A DNA stretch of 64,000 bases from Halomonas sp. THAF5a (lineage in GTDB: Bacteria > Pseudomonadota > Gammaproteobacteria > Pseudomonadales > Halomonadaceae): assembly GCF_009363755.1 (NCBI RefSeq), contig NZ_CP045417.1:3224001-3288000 (forward strand), in the 5' to 3' direction. The notes below the pieces were generated by a model. That model was not told the origin of the DNA. It did not search any database and saw nothing but the letters and a program-made list of their open reading frames with translations. Made by a program: the position numbers and the translations under genes. Numbering within the stretch: position 1 is the stretch's first letter; every line of letters begins with the position of its first letter. Positions 17,039-25,703 of this stretch are shown here, piece by piece.

Positions 17039-18373
17039 CTAGGACCGCTCCTGAGACCGCCCCTGAGAGCCCCCCTCGAGAAAGGTGCGATAGTCCTGGC
17101 GCACGGTGTCGGCATAGCTGACGGCCAGGGTGGTCACCATGTCCACGCAGTGCTCGAGCCGGCCCTCGACGCAGCGCCCGACGGCACGGGCGAAGCCCCC
17201 CGGGTCGTCGGGGCTCAGGGCACGTGCGCCGCGCAGGTGCTCCCGCGCCAGGATGCGCCCCCACTGCTTGACCAGCTGGCGATAGGGCTTGGCGCCGTCG
17301 AGCTGGTGGGTCGGGAAGTCCTCCTTGTAGGGCGAACGCTCGCGCACCGAGAACACCGTCTCGCCCAGGTGCAGCCAGCCCAGGTAGGGATCGGGGTGCT
17401 CGGCGATGGCCTGGAAGGCCTCGGCGTGCCGTATCCCCTCATGGGGAAAGGCCTGTCGCCAGGCGCGCTTCTCGGCGCCGTCCATCAGCCCCCAGCCCTC
17501 CGGCGGGGTCTGCTGCTTGACGTCGAGGATGACGTCGTCGTGTTCGTGGTCCTGCCCGCCCTCGATCAGCACATAGAAGCGCTCGAGGCCCAGCGAGCCC
17601 GTGCCGGCATCGAGCCGGCGGGCCATGTCCTTGACGCGGAAGTGATCCGCCTCGACCTCATGCCGAAGACCGCCCAGGGTCTCGCGATACTCCTCCTCCA
17701 CGGCCTTGCGCAGCTGGCTGGCCAGGTGCGCCGGCAGCCGGGCCAGCTTCCCCGGACGTTCATCGACGGCGAAGCGCCGGCCGTCGTCGGACACGGTGGT
17801 CCACTTGTCGAGCATCTTCGCCCGGCTCTTCTTCTTGCCCACCTTCTTCATGAAGGGCCCGAGCGGCCCCCTGGCGGTGGCCAGGGTCACCGCGCCGGGC
17901 ACCTCGCCCTCCACGTGGCGGGCCAGCTCGTCGTGGTAGCGGGTGACCAGCGCCTTGAGCGCCTTGCGAATCGCCTTGTCGGAGAGGTCGGTGTTCTCCC
18001 GGGCATCCAGCACCAGGCTGATGGCCAGGCGCCAGAGGTCATACTGGTAGTCGCCGATCATGGCGTCGTCGAAGTCGTCCATGCCGTAGCGCACGGCGTC
18101 GTCATGGTGGCCATAGGCGCCGAAATTATAGGCATGGGCATCGCCCTGCAGCCAGGTCTGGGTCTCCGGCAGGCCGCCGAACAGCGCGAAGCGCCAGTCA
18201 TGCCAGACGTCCTGCCAGTAGAGGTGGTTGGTGCCGCGAAAGAAGCGATAGGGCGACTCGGCCAGCTTGGCGTACTTGGCGTCGCGGTCGCCCTCGTCCA
18301 GGGCGGCGTTGGCCGCCTGGATGGCGTCGAGGACCTGGCGGGGACGGTTGTGGCGCGTCAGGGGTGGCGACAT
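17039..18373 (-). CDS. DUF2252 family protein
   Basis: 444 residues from ATG 18373 (GGGAG upstream). DUF2252 hallmarks: KLAESPYRFFRGTNHLYW, WLQGDAHAYNFGAYG and DDFDDAMIGDYQYDLWRLA, which resemble the nucleotide- and metal-binding part of aminoglycoside-kinase-like folds. LHLGETVFSVRERSPYKEDF lies in the C-terminal half. The family is widespread but biochemically unassigned; kinase-like activity is inferred from fold resemblance. It lies 73 bp upstream of the GCS2-like gene on the same strand, so one transcription unit is possible. Confidence 0.82.
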   Translation of the reverse strand: MSPPLTRHNRPRQVLDAIQAANAALDEGDRDAKYAKLAESPYRFFRGTNHLYWQDVWHDWRFALFGGLPETQTWLQGDAHAYNFGAYGHHDDAVRYGMDDFDDAMIGDYQYDLWRLAISLVLDARENTDLSDKAIRKALKALVTRYHDELARHVEGEVPGAVTLATARGPLGPFMKKVGKKKSRAKMLDKWTTVSDDGRRFAVDERPGKLARLPAHLASQLRKAVEEEYRETLGGLRHEVEADHFRVKDMARRLDAGTGSLGLERFYVLIEGGQDHEHDDVILDVKQQTPPEGWGLMDGAEKRAWRQAFPHEGIRHAEAFQAIAEHPDPYLGWLHLGETVFSVRERSPYKEDFPTHQLDGAKPYRQLVKQWGRILAREHLRGARALSPDDPGGFARAVGRCVEGRLEHCVDMVTTLAVSYADTVRQDYRTFLEGGSQGRSQERS

Positions 18374-18504
18374 GGAGAGGCTCCCGATGGCGAACGAGGA
18401 CCGCGATCCGCGGCCCCTGCCAGTCAAGCAGGCGGTGCCGCCAGCGACAAGCCCCGGCAAATGTTGCTCCGCCCCACCAACGGTTGCCGCTGGCAGAGCG
18501 CCCG

Positions 18505-18993
18505 TCAGGCCGGCAGATGCAGGATGGCGCCGCGCAGGGCCCGCTCATCGGCCCACAGCTTGCCGAGGGTGAGCGGCAGCGAGAAGCGCCGCCGGCCGGC
18601 GCCGCCGGGATTGAACAGCAGCCGGCCGTCGCGCCACTCGTTGCGCGCCTTGTGGGAGTGGCCGTGGAGCACGGCATCGCAGGCGGTGGCGGCGTCGAAG
18701 TCGGCGATGTCGTGCACCAGGTGCAGCCGCCAGCCGTTGAATGAGAGATCGAGGAGCCAGGTCAGCCGCTCGGCCCAGGCCGCGGTGTCGACGTTGCCGC
18801 GCACGGCGAGCACCGGCGCCAGCTCGCCCAGCCGCTCGAGGATCGCCGCATCGCGATCCCGGCTGCCCACGTCGCCGAGGTGCAGGATCAGCCCGCACCC
18901 CTCGAGCAGCGCCAGCGCCTCGTCACGCAGGGTGCCGTGGGTGTCGGCGATCACCCCGATTGGGGCGTCGAGGTCGAAGCATTCGGTTGTCAT
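18505..18993 (-). CDS. YfcE/MJ0936-type metallophosphoesterase
   Basis: 162 residues. Five metal-binding blocks in order: IADTHGTL, LHLGDVGSRD, VRGNVD, LVHD and LHGHSHKA, with NPGGAG near the end. This is the pattern of small calcineurin-like phosphodiesterases. AGGGGGCC precedes ATG 18993. It is transcribed separately from the PrpD operon, which ends at a terminator just upstream. Natural substrate unknown. Confidence 0.87.
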   Translation of the reverse strand: MTTECFDLDAPIGVIADTHGTLRDEALALLEGCGLILHLGDVGSRDRDAAILERLGELAPVLAVRGNVDTAAWAERLTWLLDLSFNGWRLHLVHDIADFDAATACDAVLHGHSHKARNEWRDGRLLFNPGGAGRRRFSLPLTLGKLWADERALRGAILHLPA

Positions 18994-19060
18994 GGGGCCC
19001 CCTGGTGGCGATTCATCCCCATGGTGGCGCCCGGGACGCCAGGAAGACAGCACCGCACGC

Positions 19061-19085
19061 AAAAAGGAGGGGCAACGCCCCTCCT
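19061..19085 (-). terminator. Intrinsic terminator of the tct-prpD operon
   Basis: Perfect 9-bp stem (19077-19085 with 19065-19073), 3-base loop and a run of five T on the minus strand. It lies 43 bp after the MmgE/PrpD stop codon. Confidence 0.85.
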
Positions 19086-19127
19086 CCGCCCGCTGCCGAT
19101 GCCACCCATCAACCCGGCAGCTGGCTC

Positions 19128-20558
19128 TTATCCGTTCAGCTTCTCGGCCAGGGCAGCGACATCGTCCAGCTCCTGAATCTTCCAGACGGTGTCGATCAGA
19201 TCGGCCTGGGCCTGCTCGTCCAGCACGCCGTCGCAGCAGGAGCGCACCTTCTGCTCGACCTCCGCATCGCTGAGGGGATTTTCGGGACCACCGCGATAGC
19301 GCTCATCGGCCCAACCGCTGACGTCCTGGCCACCTTTCAGGCGCAGGGTGATGCGCGAGCGCATCTTGTCGAAGCCCTGAGCCTCGATCTCTTCATCGAA
19401 CTCGGTGCGAATGCGACGCTGCATCTCCTGCATCGCGTCCGAGGCCACGAACTCATCGGAGAACTCGACCTTGCCGGCCTGGCGGTTGAGGGCGATCATC
19501 GCCAGCGCCGCGGGCAGGGAGAACTTGGCCTGCAGGTGGTTGGCGGCGATGGGATAGCGGATCGGGTTCAGGATGTTGGAGCCGGCATGGACGATGACCT
19601 CTTCGATATCGTCCGGCTTGGCGTCGGCCTCGTGCACCAGGCGCAGCATCAGGTCGATGGTCGGATGCGTCAGCACGCCACAGGGGTAGGGCTTGATGGA
19701 AACCCCGGGCTCGACGATGGACCAGGTCTTGCCGAAGCCCTGGGACAGCTTGTCCTCACTGACGCCTCCCCCCTGCACCGCCATGAAGCCCCAGGGGCCA
19801 TCCAGCGCCTCCGGGTCGGCGGTGAAGCCGCGGCTCGCCAGCAGTGCTGCGGTCACGCCGTTTTCCGCCGCGCGACCGACGTGCAGGGGCTTGGTCATGG
19901 TACCGAAGTTGCAGCGGATACCGGCGGCGAGGCTGGCGGCGATACCGAAGCCATGGCGCAGGTTGTCACCCGTCAGGCCCAGCAGCTTGGCGGCGCTGGC
20001 GAAGGCCCCGAAGGTGCCCACCGTGCCGCTGGAGTGCATGCCCTGCATGTAGTGCTGGGGCAGCATCCACTCGGAGATCTTGCTTTCGACCTCGAAGCCG
20101 GTGAGGAAGGCCTCCATGAAGCGCTTGCCATCGACGCCGCCCAGTCGCTGGCTGACGACCAGCGAGGCGGTCAAGGGGGGGATGGTGGGATGCGTCAGCA
20201 GTCCGTAGATATGCGCCGGGTCCTTGCTGACCTGACTGTCGTCCCAGTCGTGGGCGTGACCGGCGGTGCCGAGGACCCGAGCCGCCTGAGCCATCGGCGC
20301 CTTGATCCCACGCTGGCCCAGCACCAGGGCGTCGGCGCGACCGCCGGTCTCGGCAGCCTCCTCGGCCAACATCTGCACCGTGTGTTCCTCCGACCCCGCG
20401 ACAAAGAGGCCGACACCGTCCAGCACGCAGCGGATACCGATCCGTACGGCCTCATCGGGAATGTTCTCGAAGCGCACCGACTCGACGAAGTCGGCGGCCT
20501 CTGCGGTGATGCGGGTATTCTCCGGCATGTTGGCGAACACGTTAGTAGCGACTGACAT
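19128..20558 (-). CDS. MmgE/PrpD family protein (2-methylcitrate dehydratase-like)
   Basis: 476 residues from ATG 20558, with AAGGAG 8 bases upstream; in-frame codons up to 20705 are rejected. Family features: GHAHDWDDSQVSKDPAHIYGLLTHP, LPQHYMQGMHSSGTVGTFGAFASAA, KPLHVGRAAENG and IKPYPCGVLTHPTID. The family holds methylcitrate dehydratases, aconitate decarboxylases and iminodisuccinate epimerase. It is the last gene of an operon with a tricarboxylate transporter, so the substrate is probably a di- or tricarboxylate imported by TctABC. No methylcitrate synthase is present here, so propionate catabolism is not supported. Confidence 0.87.
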   Translation of the reverse strand: MSVATNVFANMPENTRITAEAADFVESVRFENIPDEAVRIGIRCVLDGVGLFVAGSEEHTVQMLAEEAAETGGRADALVLGQRGIKAPMAQAARVLGTAGHAHDWDDSQVSKDPAHIYGLLTHPTIPPLTASLVVSQRLGGVDGKRFMEAFLTGFEVESKISEWMLPQHYMQGMHSSGTVGTFGAFASAAKLLGLTGDNLRHGFGIAASLAAGIRCNFGTMTKPLHVGRAAENGVTAALLASRGFTADPEALDGPWGFMAVQGGGVSEDKLSQGFGKTWSIVEPGVSIKPYPCGVLTHPTIDLMLRLVHEADAKPDDIEEVIVHAGSNILNPIRYPIAANHLQAKFSLPAALAMIALNRQAGKVEFSDEFVASDAMQEMQRRIRTEFDEEIEAQGFDKMRSRITLRLKGGQDVSGWADERYRGGPENPLSDAEVEQKVRSCCDGVLDEQAQADLIDTVWKIQELDDVAALAEKLNG

Positions 20559-20577
20559 GAGAATGCTCCTTATTGGT

Positions 20578-21684
20578 TCAGGCATGGGGTGAATCTTGGA
20601 ACCCCGGCAGGCGGGACAGCCGCCCCCACAGGGGACCTGCAAAAAGGTTGACGGAAAGGGCACGAATGGCATGAAACCCCGCCACCAGGGCGGCATTCTG
20701 GCCAAGGGCCTGTGCGGTCAGGGTCATTTCGGCCATGCCGCCCACGGAAAAACCGAGCACGAGGGTCGCGGGGGACTCCCCGGATGACGACACCCCCGTC
20801 ACTGCCAGGGCCGCCATCGCGGCCACCAGGCCGATCAGCATCAGGACCGGCACCCCGGTGGCGATGGCCTTCGGCAACATCCGCAGGGTGGCTTGCTGAA
20901 ACTTGGCCCCGAGGTTGAAGCCCACCACCACCTGCGCGATGACGAGAATCTCCTGGGGGATTGGCGCCGAGGGCAGCACCTGGCTTCCGGCCAGCCCCCC
21001 CGCGACGACAAGGGGCGTCAGGAACCAGGCGGATGGCATCCTGAGCCGCCCCGCGCCCCCACTCACCGCCGCACACAGCACCAGCAGCGCGGCCAGTGTC
21101 ACCATGTCGAGAGGCGGCTGCGCTGCCTCGGCCGGCGTCATCGACGGGGTAGCACTGATCACGAAGAGCGCCGCCGGCAGCAGGGTGACGATCAGGCCGA
21201 CCCGAGTGGCATGCAGCGCCGCAATGGCCGCCCGGTTGGCGCGGTAGCCCTCGCCGATCTCGGCCATCTCGATCACGCCCCCCGGCAGCAGGCAGAAGTA
21301 GGCCGTGGCCTTGTCGAGCCCGGAAAGCCGGGCGTACAGCGGCGTGACCAGGATGGCCAGCGCCACGCCGAGGGCCGCCGAGGCCAACATCACCGGCAGC
21401 CAGCCGAGTAGCTGACGGGCCACCTCGGGCGTGATCCAGAGCCCGACGCTGGCCCCCACCACGAGAAGCCCCGTGCGTTGGATCGGCTTGGGCGCACGAG
21501 CCGGGCGGCCGATGCCCGCCCAGATGCCGGTCGCGATGGCCGCGCCAAGCAGCCAGCCGAGCGGCAGCCCAAGGGCATTCCAGACGCCGCCTCCGACCAG
21601 GGCGATGCCGCCGGGCAGCAGGAAGCTCTGCCACCAGAATGCCAAGGCGGCCCTGGGGCGATCGGGTTTCAGATCGATGCTCAT
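20578..21684 (-). CDS. AbrB-family membrane protein (ammonia monooxygenase-like annotation)
   Basis: 368 residues with about ten hydrophobic helices and two related halves (WWQSFLLPGGIALVGGGVWN... and a second ALLVLCAAVSGGAGRL... block). It carries GLPLGWLLGAAI and LLPGGVIEMAEIG motifs of the AbrB/PF05145 membrane family, whose older ammonia-monooxygenase label is misleading. It lies between the SDR (3-bp gap) and PrpD genes, so it is part of the same transcript. Its role could be export of an intermediate or product. Function uncertain. Confidence 0.78.
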   Translation of the reverse strand: MSIDLKPDRPRAALAFWWQSFLLPGGIALVGGGVWNALGLPLGWLLGAAIATGIWAGIGRPARAPKPIQRTGLLVVGASVGLWITPEVARQLLGWLPVMLASAALGVALAILVTPLYARLSGLDKATAYFCLLPGGVIEMAEIGEGYRANRAAIAALHATRVGLIVTLLPAALFVISATPSMTPAEAAQPPLDMVTLAALLVLCAAVSGGAGRLRMPSAWFLTPLVVAGGLAGSQVLPSAPIPQEILVIAQVVVGFNLGAKFQQATLRMLPKAIATGVPVLMLIGLVAAMAALAVTGVSSSGESPATLVLGFSVGGMAEMTLTAQALGQNAALVAGFHAIRALSVNLFAGPLWGRLSRLPGFQDSPHA

Positions 21685-21687
21685 AGA

Positions 21688-22437
21688 TCAGCCCAGGTAG
21701 CTTCCGCCGTTGAGGTGGAACGTCTGGCCAGTGGTGTAGCGGCTCATCGGCCCCGCCAGGTGGCACACCAGGGCGGCGACCTCCTCCGGACGCCCGAGGC
21801 GGCCGACGGGAGGCTCCTCGCCTCCCAGCAGCCTTGGGGGCGGAGAGCCCGCCGGCCGTTCGGTGTCGATCTGTCCCGGCACGATGCAGTTGGCGGTAAC
21901 ACCCCGCTCGCCGAACTCCACCGCCAGCGCCCGGGTCAGCCCCACGACGCCCATCTTCGAGGCGATGACGTGGGCCCGCTCCGCCGCGCCCCGGTGCGCG
22001 CTGACGCCGCCGAGGGTGATGATGGCGGCCTGGTCGGAATCCAGCAGCAGGGGCAGGCAAGCCTTGCTGGCCAGAAAGACTCCATCGAGATTGATCGCCA
22101 TCACCCGACGCCACTCCTCGAGGGTCAGCTCGGCGAACGGCGTATGGGGCCGGGTAGCGGCACAGCACACCAGGGAGTCGAGCCGGTGGAAGCGCTCGCT
22201 CACCCGTTGCACGGCACGCTCGACCGCCTCGGAGTCCGCGAGGTCGGCGACAAGACCGAGCCCCTGACACCCGAGCGCCTCAACCTGGGCGAGGGTCTCG
22301 CTCATGGCCTCACCATGGTGGCTGGCGATGATCGCCACATCGGCGCCCTGCCGGGCGAGCTCCAGCGTCACCGCGCGACCGATATTGCGGCTGCCGCCAA
22401 TCACCAGGGCAACGCGGCCTGTCAGGGGGTGACTCAT
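21688..22437 (-). CDS. Short-chain dehydrogenase/reductase-like protein with non-canonical active site
   Basis: 249 residues with a Rossmann NAD(P) site (VIGGSRNIGRA) and the MAINLDGV helix Asn116. The usual NNAG is replaced by CCAA at 91-94. At the catalytic positions Lys161 is kept, but the Tyr four residues earlier is Val157 and the Ser thirteen before that is Gly144. The C-terminal TGQTFHLNGGSYLG is typical. It may not act as an ordinary dehydrogenase. It lies 1 bp after tctA in the operon. Confidence 0.83.
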   Translation of the reverse strand: MSHPLTGRVALVIGGSRNIGRAVTLELARQGADVAIIASHHGEAMSETLAQVEALGCQGLGLVADLADSEAVERAVQRVSERFHRLDSLVCCAATRPHTPFAELTLEEWRRVMAINLDGVFLASKACLPLLLDSDQAAIITLGGVSAHRGAAERAHVIASKMGVVGLTRALAVEFGERGVTANCIVPGQIDTERPAGSPPPRLLGGEEPPVGRLGRPEEVAALVCHLAGPMSRYTTGQTFHLNGGSYLG

Positions 22438-22438
22438 C

Positions 22439-23944
22439 TCACTCGCCCCCCGGTGAGCTGGACGCGGCGCCGCGCATGCGACGAACCATGGAGGAAAGTG
22501 GCTTGTAGAAGATGCTCAACGCCGCCAGGACGAAGAACAGCAGGGCCACTGGCCGTTCGAGGAAGCGGGTCGCGTCCTGATCGAAGATGATCAGCGACTG
22601 GGCCAGGGAGTTCTCGACCAGCGAACCGAGAACGACCCCCATGATGATCGGGGCGGCCCCGAACCCGTAGCGCTTGAGCCAGAAGCCGATGAAGCCGGCA
22701 ATCAGCATGATGGTGACGTCCACCAGGCTCTGGTTGACGCCGTAGGCGCCCACCACGCACAGGGCGAACACTGCCGGCCACAGGAAGGTTCGCGGGATCA
22801 TGGAGATGCGCGAAAACAGCTTGGCGCCGGCCAGCCCGAAGACGAGGAACACCAGGTTGGCCACCAGCATGGCAGCGAAAATGGAGTACAGCAGGTGGGG
22901 CTGATTCTCGAACAGGTAGCTGCCGGGGCGAATCCCGTGGATCTGCAGGCCGCCCAGGATCACGGCCGCCGTGGCGGATCCGGGAATCCCCAATGCCAGC
23001 GTCGGCACCATGGAGCCGCCGGTGGCAGCGTTATTGGCCGCTTCTGGCCCCGCAATGCCTTCCACCTCGCCAGTACCGAACTTGTCGCCATGCTTCGACC
23101 AGCGTCGTGCCTCGTTGTAACCGATCATCGACGCCATGGTGCTGCCTTCCGCTGGCAGGATGCCGATGAAGGTCCCGATACCGGAAGAGCGAAGGATGGT
23201 CTTCCAAACCCGTTTGAAGTCATCCCGCGACGGCAGCTTGATGGCGTTGAGCGAAATGCGGTCCTTGGCCCGGTCGATGACATCGGACTGGGACAAGAGC
23301 TCCGCCACCGCGAACAGGCCGATCAGGATGGGGATGAAGCTGATCCCTTCATACAGTTGCGGCACGCCGAAGGTGAAGCGCTCGACGCCGGTCGTCAGGT
23401 CCACCCCGATGGTGGCGATCAGCAGGCCGAGTGCCCCACCGATCAGGTTCTTGACCGGCGACTTGCCGCTGATCGACGCCAGCATGGACAGCCCGAAGAT
23501 CGCCAGCGCAAAGTACTCGGGAGGGCCGAAGGAGTGAGCGATGTTGGCGAGTGCCGGGGCCGCCAGCACCATCACGATCAGCGAGAGGATACCGCCGATG
23601 ACGCTGGACACCGCGGCCATGCCAAGCGCGCGACCGGCTTCACCGCGCTGCGCCATGGGAAAGCCATCGAAGGCGGTCGCGGCCGCGGGCGGCGCGCCTG
23701 GGGCATTGATCAGAATCGCCGTGATGGAACCACCGAAGGTACCGGCGCAGTAGAGCGCGGCCAGCATCGAGATCGCCGGGATCGGCTCCAGGTAGATGGT
23801 AAAGGGCAGCAGCAGCGCCACCGCCATCGATGAGCTCAGCCCCGGCAGCGCCCCAACCAGCACGCCGATGATGGTACCCAGCAGGATGACGGCAAGGGAG
23901 GTGGGATCAGTGAGTATGCTGAACCCTGTCAGAATGGGATCCAT
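22439..23944 (-). CDS. tctA: Tripartite tricarboxylate transporter large permease (TctA)
   Basis: 501 residues and about 12 membrane helices. TctA motifs: GTIIGVLVGALPGLSSSMAV, ALYCAGTFGGSITAILINAP with GAPPAAATAFDG, and IGILPAEGSTMASMIGYNEA. It is the large permease that works with TctB and the periplasmic TctC in secondary, binding-protein-dependent carboxylate uptake. It has a 15-bp gap to tctB. Confidence 0.93.
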   Translation of the reverse strand: MDPILTGFSILTDPTSLAVILLGTIIGVLVGALPGLSSSMAVALLLPFTIYLEPIPAISMLAALYCAGTFGGSITAILINAPGAPPAAATAFDGFPMAQRGEAGRALGMAAVSSVIGGILSLIVMVLAAPALANIAHSFGPPEYFALAIFGLSMLASISGKSPVKNLIGGALGLLIATIGVDLTTGVERFTFGVPQLYEGISFIPILIGLFAVAELLSQSDVIDRAKDRISLNAIKLPSRDDFKRVWKTILRSSGIGTFIGILPAEGSTMASMIGYNEARRWSKHGDKFGTGEVEGIAGPEAANNAATGGSMVPTLALGIPGSATAAVILGGLQIHGIRPGSYLFENQPHLLYSIFAAMLVANLVFLVFGLAGAKLFSRISMIPRTFLWPAVFALCVVGAYGVNQSLVDVTIMLIAGFIGFWLKRYGFGAAPIIMGVVLGSLVENSLAQSLIIFDQDATRFLERPVALLFFVLAALSIFYKPLSSMVRRMRGAASSSPGGE

Positions 23945-23959
23945 GGTCGTCTCCTTCCC

Positions 23960-24421
23960 TCAGGTCAGCCACGGGCTGAGCACGCCCTGCGGCAACCGGA
24001 GTTTCAGTGCAAAGGTAAAGAGCAGGTAAATGCAGGCCGGCACCGCGATGGCATAGATGAGGACGTACAGCCTGCGTCGCTCTCCCCACAGCAGCGGGAT
24101 AATCAGGCAGGTCAGCATGGTGGTCAGCGTCAGCCCGAGCAGGCTGAACAGGAATACCGCAGCCAGCAGCACCAGCGCCGTGGCCCACATGCGCCAGGAG
24201 ATTGCCGGCTTGGCCTCTTCCTCCTGGCCGCGTCCCTGGTAGATCATGACCAGTGACAGCACGGCGATGACGACCAGAATCAGGCGCGGCATATCCGCCG
24301 CCTGCATGCCCTGAGCGAAAGACGGGGGCACCCTGTCGAAGCCCGCCGTGATCCCGTAAAGCACGCCCACCAGCACCAGCAGCACGCCACCCGGGAGCAG
24401 ATCTCGCCAATGACGAATCAT
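23960..24421 (-). CDS. tctB: Tripartite tricarboxylate transporter small permease (TctB)
   Basis: 153 residues and four hydrophobic helices, the TctB pattern: LLPGGVLLVLVGVLYG..., a loop with charged residues, then LLAAVFLFSLLGLTLTTML. AAGGAG precedes ATG 24421; an in-frame ATG at 24442 has no such site. It lies between tctC and tctA. Confidence 0.88.
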   Translation of the reverse strand: MIRHWRDLLPGGVLLVLVGVLYGITAGFDRVPPSFAQGMQAADMPRLILVVIAVLSLVMIYQGRGQEEEAKPAISWRMWATALVLLAAVFLFSLLGLTLTTMLTCLIIPLLWGERRRLYVLIYAIAVPACIYLLFTFALKLRLPQGVLSPWLT

Positions 24422-24485
24422 GAGCGTCTCCTTGTCTCGCATGAGAGAGGGACAGGGCCGCTATGCGCGGCCCCTGCTACACGGG

Positions 24486-25448
24486 TCACGGGAGCAGACC
24501 GAGGTCGGACATGGTGGTCTCGCCCGCCTCGTACATGCGACGAAGCTGCGTGTCCCAGGCCTCGGCGCCGGCGATGCTCGAGCCGTCGAGGCCGATACCG
24601 TCGAGGTATTCCTGGTAACGCTCGCTCTGCATACCGTCGAGCATGGCCTGTTCGAGCGCGGTGACCCGCTCCTGGGGGGTATCCTTGAGCACCACGTATC
24701 CGCGGACCGTAGAGAACGCGACGTCCATGCCGTTCTCGGCCAGGGTCGGCACGTCCGGCAATGCGCCCATGCGCTCTTCCGCCATCACCGCCAGCGGACG
24801 AAAGTCGCCCGCGTCGACCTGGTCCTGGGACTCCGAAATATTCAGGCCGGCGGCATCGATGTCACCGCGGGACAGGGCGGCGGCAAATTCCGCACCGCTG
24901 TCGAAGGGCACGTAGGAGACGTTAATGCCCGCCTCGTTGGCGAAGCTCATGGCGGCAATGTGATCGACGCCACCGATCTGGGTGCCGCCCCACTTGATCG
25001 TGCCCGACTGGCCGGCGGCGATCAGGTCGTCGAGGGTGGCATAGTCGCTGCCGCCCTGGACCATGATGATGATGGGGTCGTCGGTGGCCCGCACGACGCC
25101 CTGGATGTCCTCGATGCCGATCGGGGCGTTACCGCGCAGCATGGTGAACAGGTGGGTCGGCGTGACCGCCATCAGGGTATGGCCGTCGGCGGGCTTGTCG
25201 CTGACATAACTCATCGCCACGGAACCGCCACCGCCCTTCTTGTTCTGCACGAAGACGTTGTGGTCGAGCTGTTCCTGGGTCGAGAGAGCCACCATCCTGG
25301 CGGTCGTGTCGGTGCCACCTCCGGGTGACGTGTGAACGGCAATTTCGACCGGCTCGGTCGGGAAGTCGTCTGCCGCCTGGGCGATCGAGGCAAGGGAGGC
25401 AGAGGTCATACCCACCGCCAGCATGCCGGTTGTGAACCAATGAGGCAT
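24486..25448 (-). CDS. tctC: Tripartite tricarboxylate transporter substrate-binding protein (TctC)
   Basis: 320 residues. Signal peptide: HWFTTGMLAVGMTSASLAS then IAQAADDFP, with likely cleavage after AQA. VHTSPGGGTDTTAR is the typical PGGG-D binding loop, and WGGTQIGGVDHIAA with GALPDVPTLAENG completes the Bug/TctC signature. It is the first gene of the operon; an AAGGAGCACCACC leader precedes the ATG. A 24-bp palindrome lies 49-72 bp upstream. Confidence 0.92.
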   Translation of the reverse strand: MPHWFTTGMLAVGMTSASLASIAQAADDFPTEPVEIAVHTSPGGGTDTTARMVALSTQEQLDHNVFVQNKKGGGGSVAMSYVSDKPADGHTLMAVTPTHLFTMLRGNAPIGIEDIQGVVRATDDPIIIMVQGGSDYATLDDLIAAGQSGTIKWGGTQIGGVDHIAAMSFANEAGINVSYVPFDSGAEFAAALSRGDIDAAGLNISESQDQVDAGDFRPLAVMAEERMGALPDVPTLAENGMDVAFSTVRGYVVLKDTPQERVTALEQAMLDGMQSERYQEYLDGIGLDGSSIAGAEAWDTQLRRMYEAGETTMSDLGLLP

Positions 25449-25496
25449 GGTGGTGCTCCTTGAAGTCGTTGTTAGTGAGGCCTGCTTCGAAGCTGA

Positions 25497-25520
25497 CTGT
25501 AAACTGTTAACAGTTTACAG
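25497..25520. promoter_or_regulatory. 24-bp perfect palindrome, operator of the tct-prpD operon
   Basis: Half-sites CTGTAAACTGTT and AACAGTTTACAG are exact reverse complements with no spacer. It sits between the GntR gene end and tctC. It shares AACTGTT(A/G)AC with the repeat upstream of the GntR gene, so it is very likely the GntR binding site. Confidence 0.75.
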
Positions 25521-25703
25521 AAGGGAACGCTACCAGAGCCCTTACCTCGCCATAAGTAGACGTTGGTCTATGTCCGTGAGGGGAAACTCGGCTCAGACCG
25601 ACGCTGGGAGTCGTCCGGTCCTCACCGCTGGAGCGCTATGCAGGCGTTCCTGGAAGGCTCTGCGAGAGAGACAGAAGGTTCTAGATACAGCGAAGCGACC
25701 GGC
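25521..25703. other. Gap between operator and GntR stop codon
   Basis: 183 bp without a supported gene. It may hold the -35/-10 region of the tct operon and the end of the GntR transcript; I see no strong hairpin with a T run. Confidence 0.3.

Noticed and set aside
19128..20558. Propionate (methylcitrate) catabolism
   Set aside because: No prpB or prpC is present and the neighbours are a tricarboxylate importer and an SDR, so the prpD symbol is withheld.
25497..25520. LexA (SOS) box
   Set aside because: CTGT...ACAG spacing does not give CTGT-N8-ACAG, and the full 24-bp symmetry fits a GntR dimer better.
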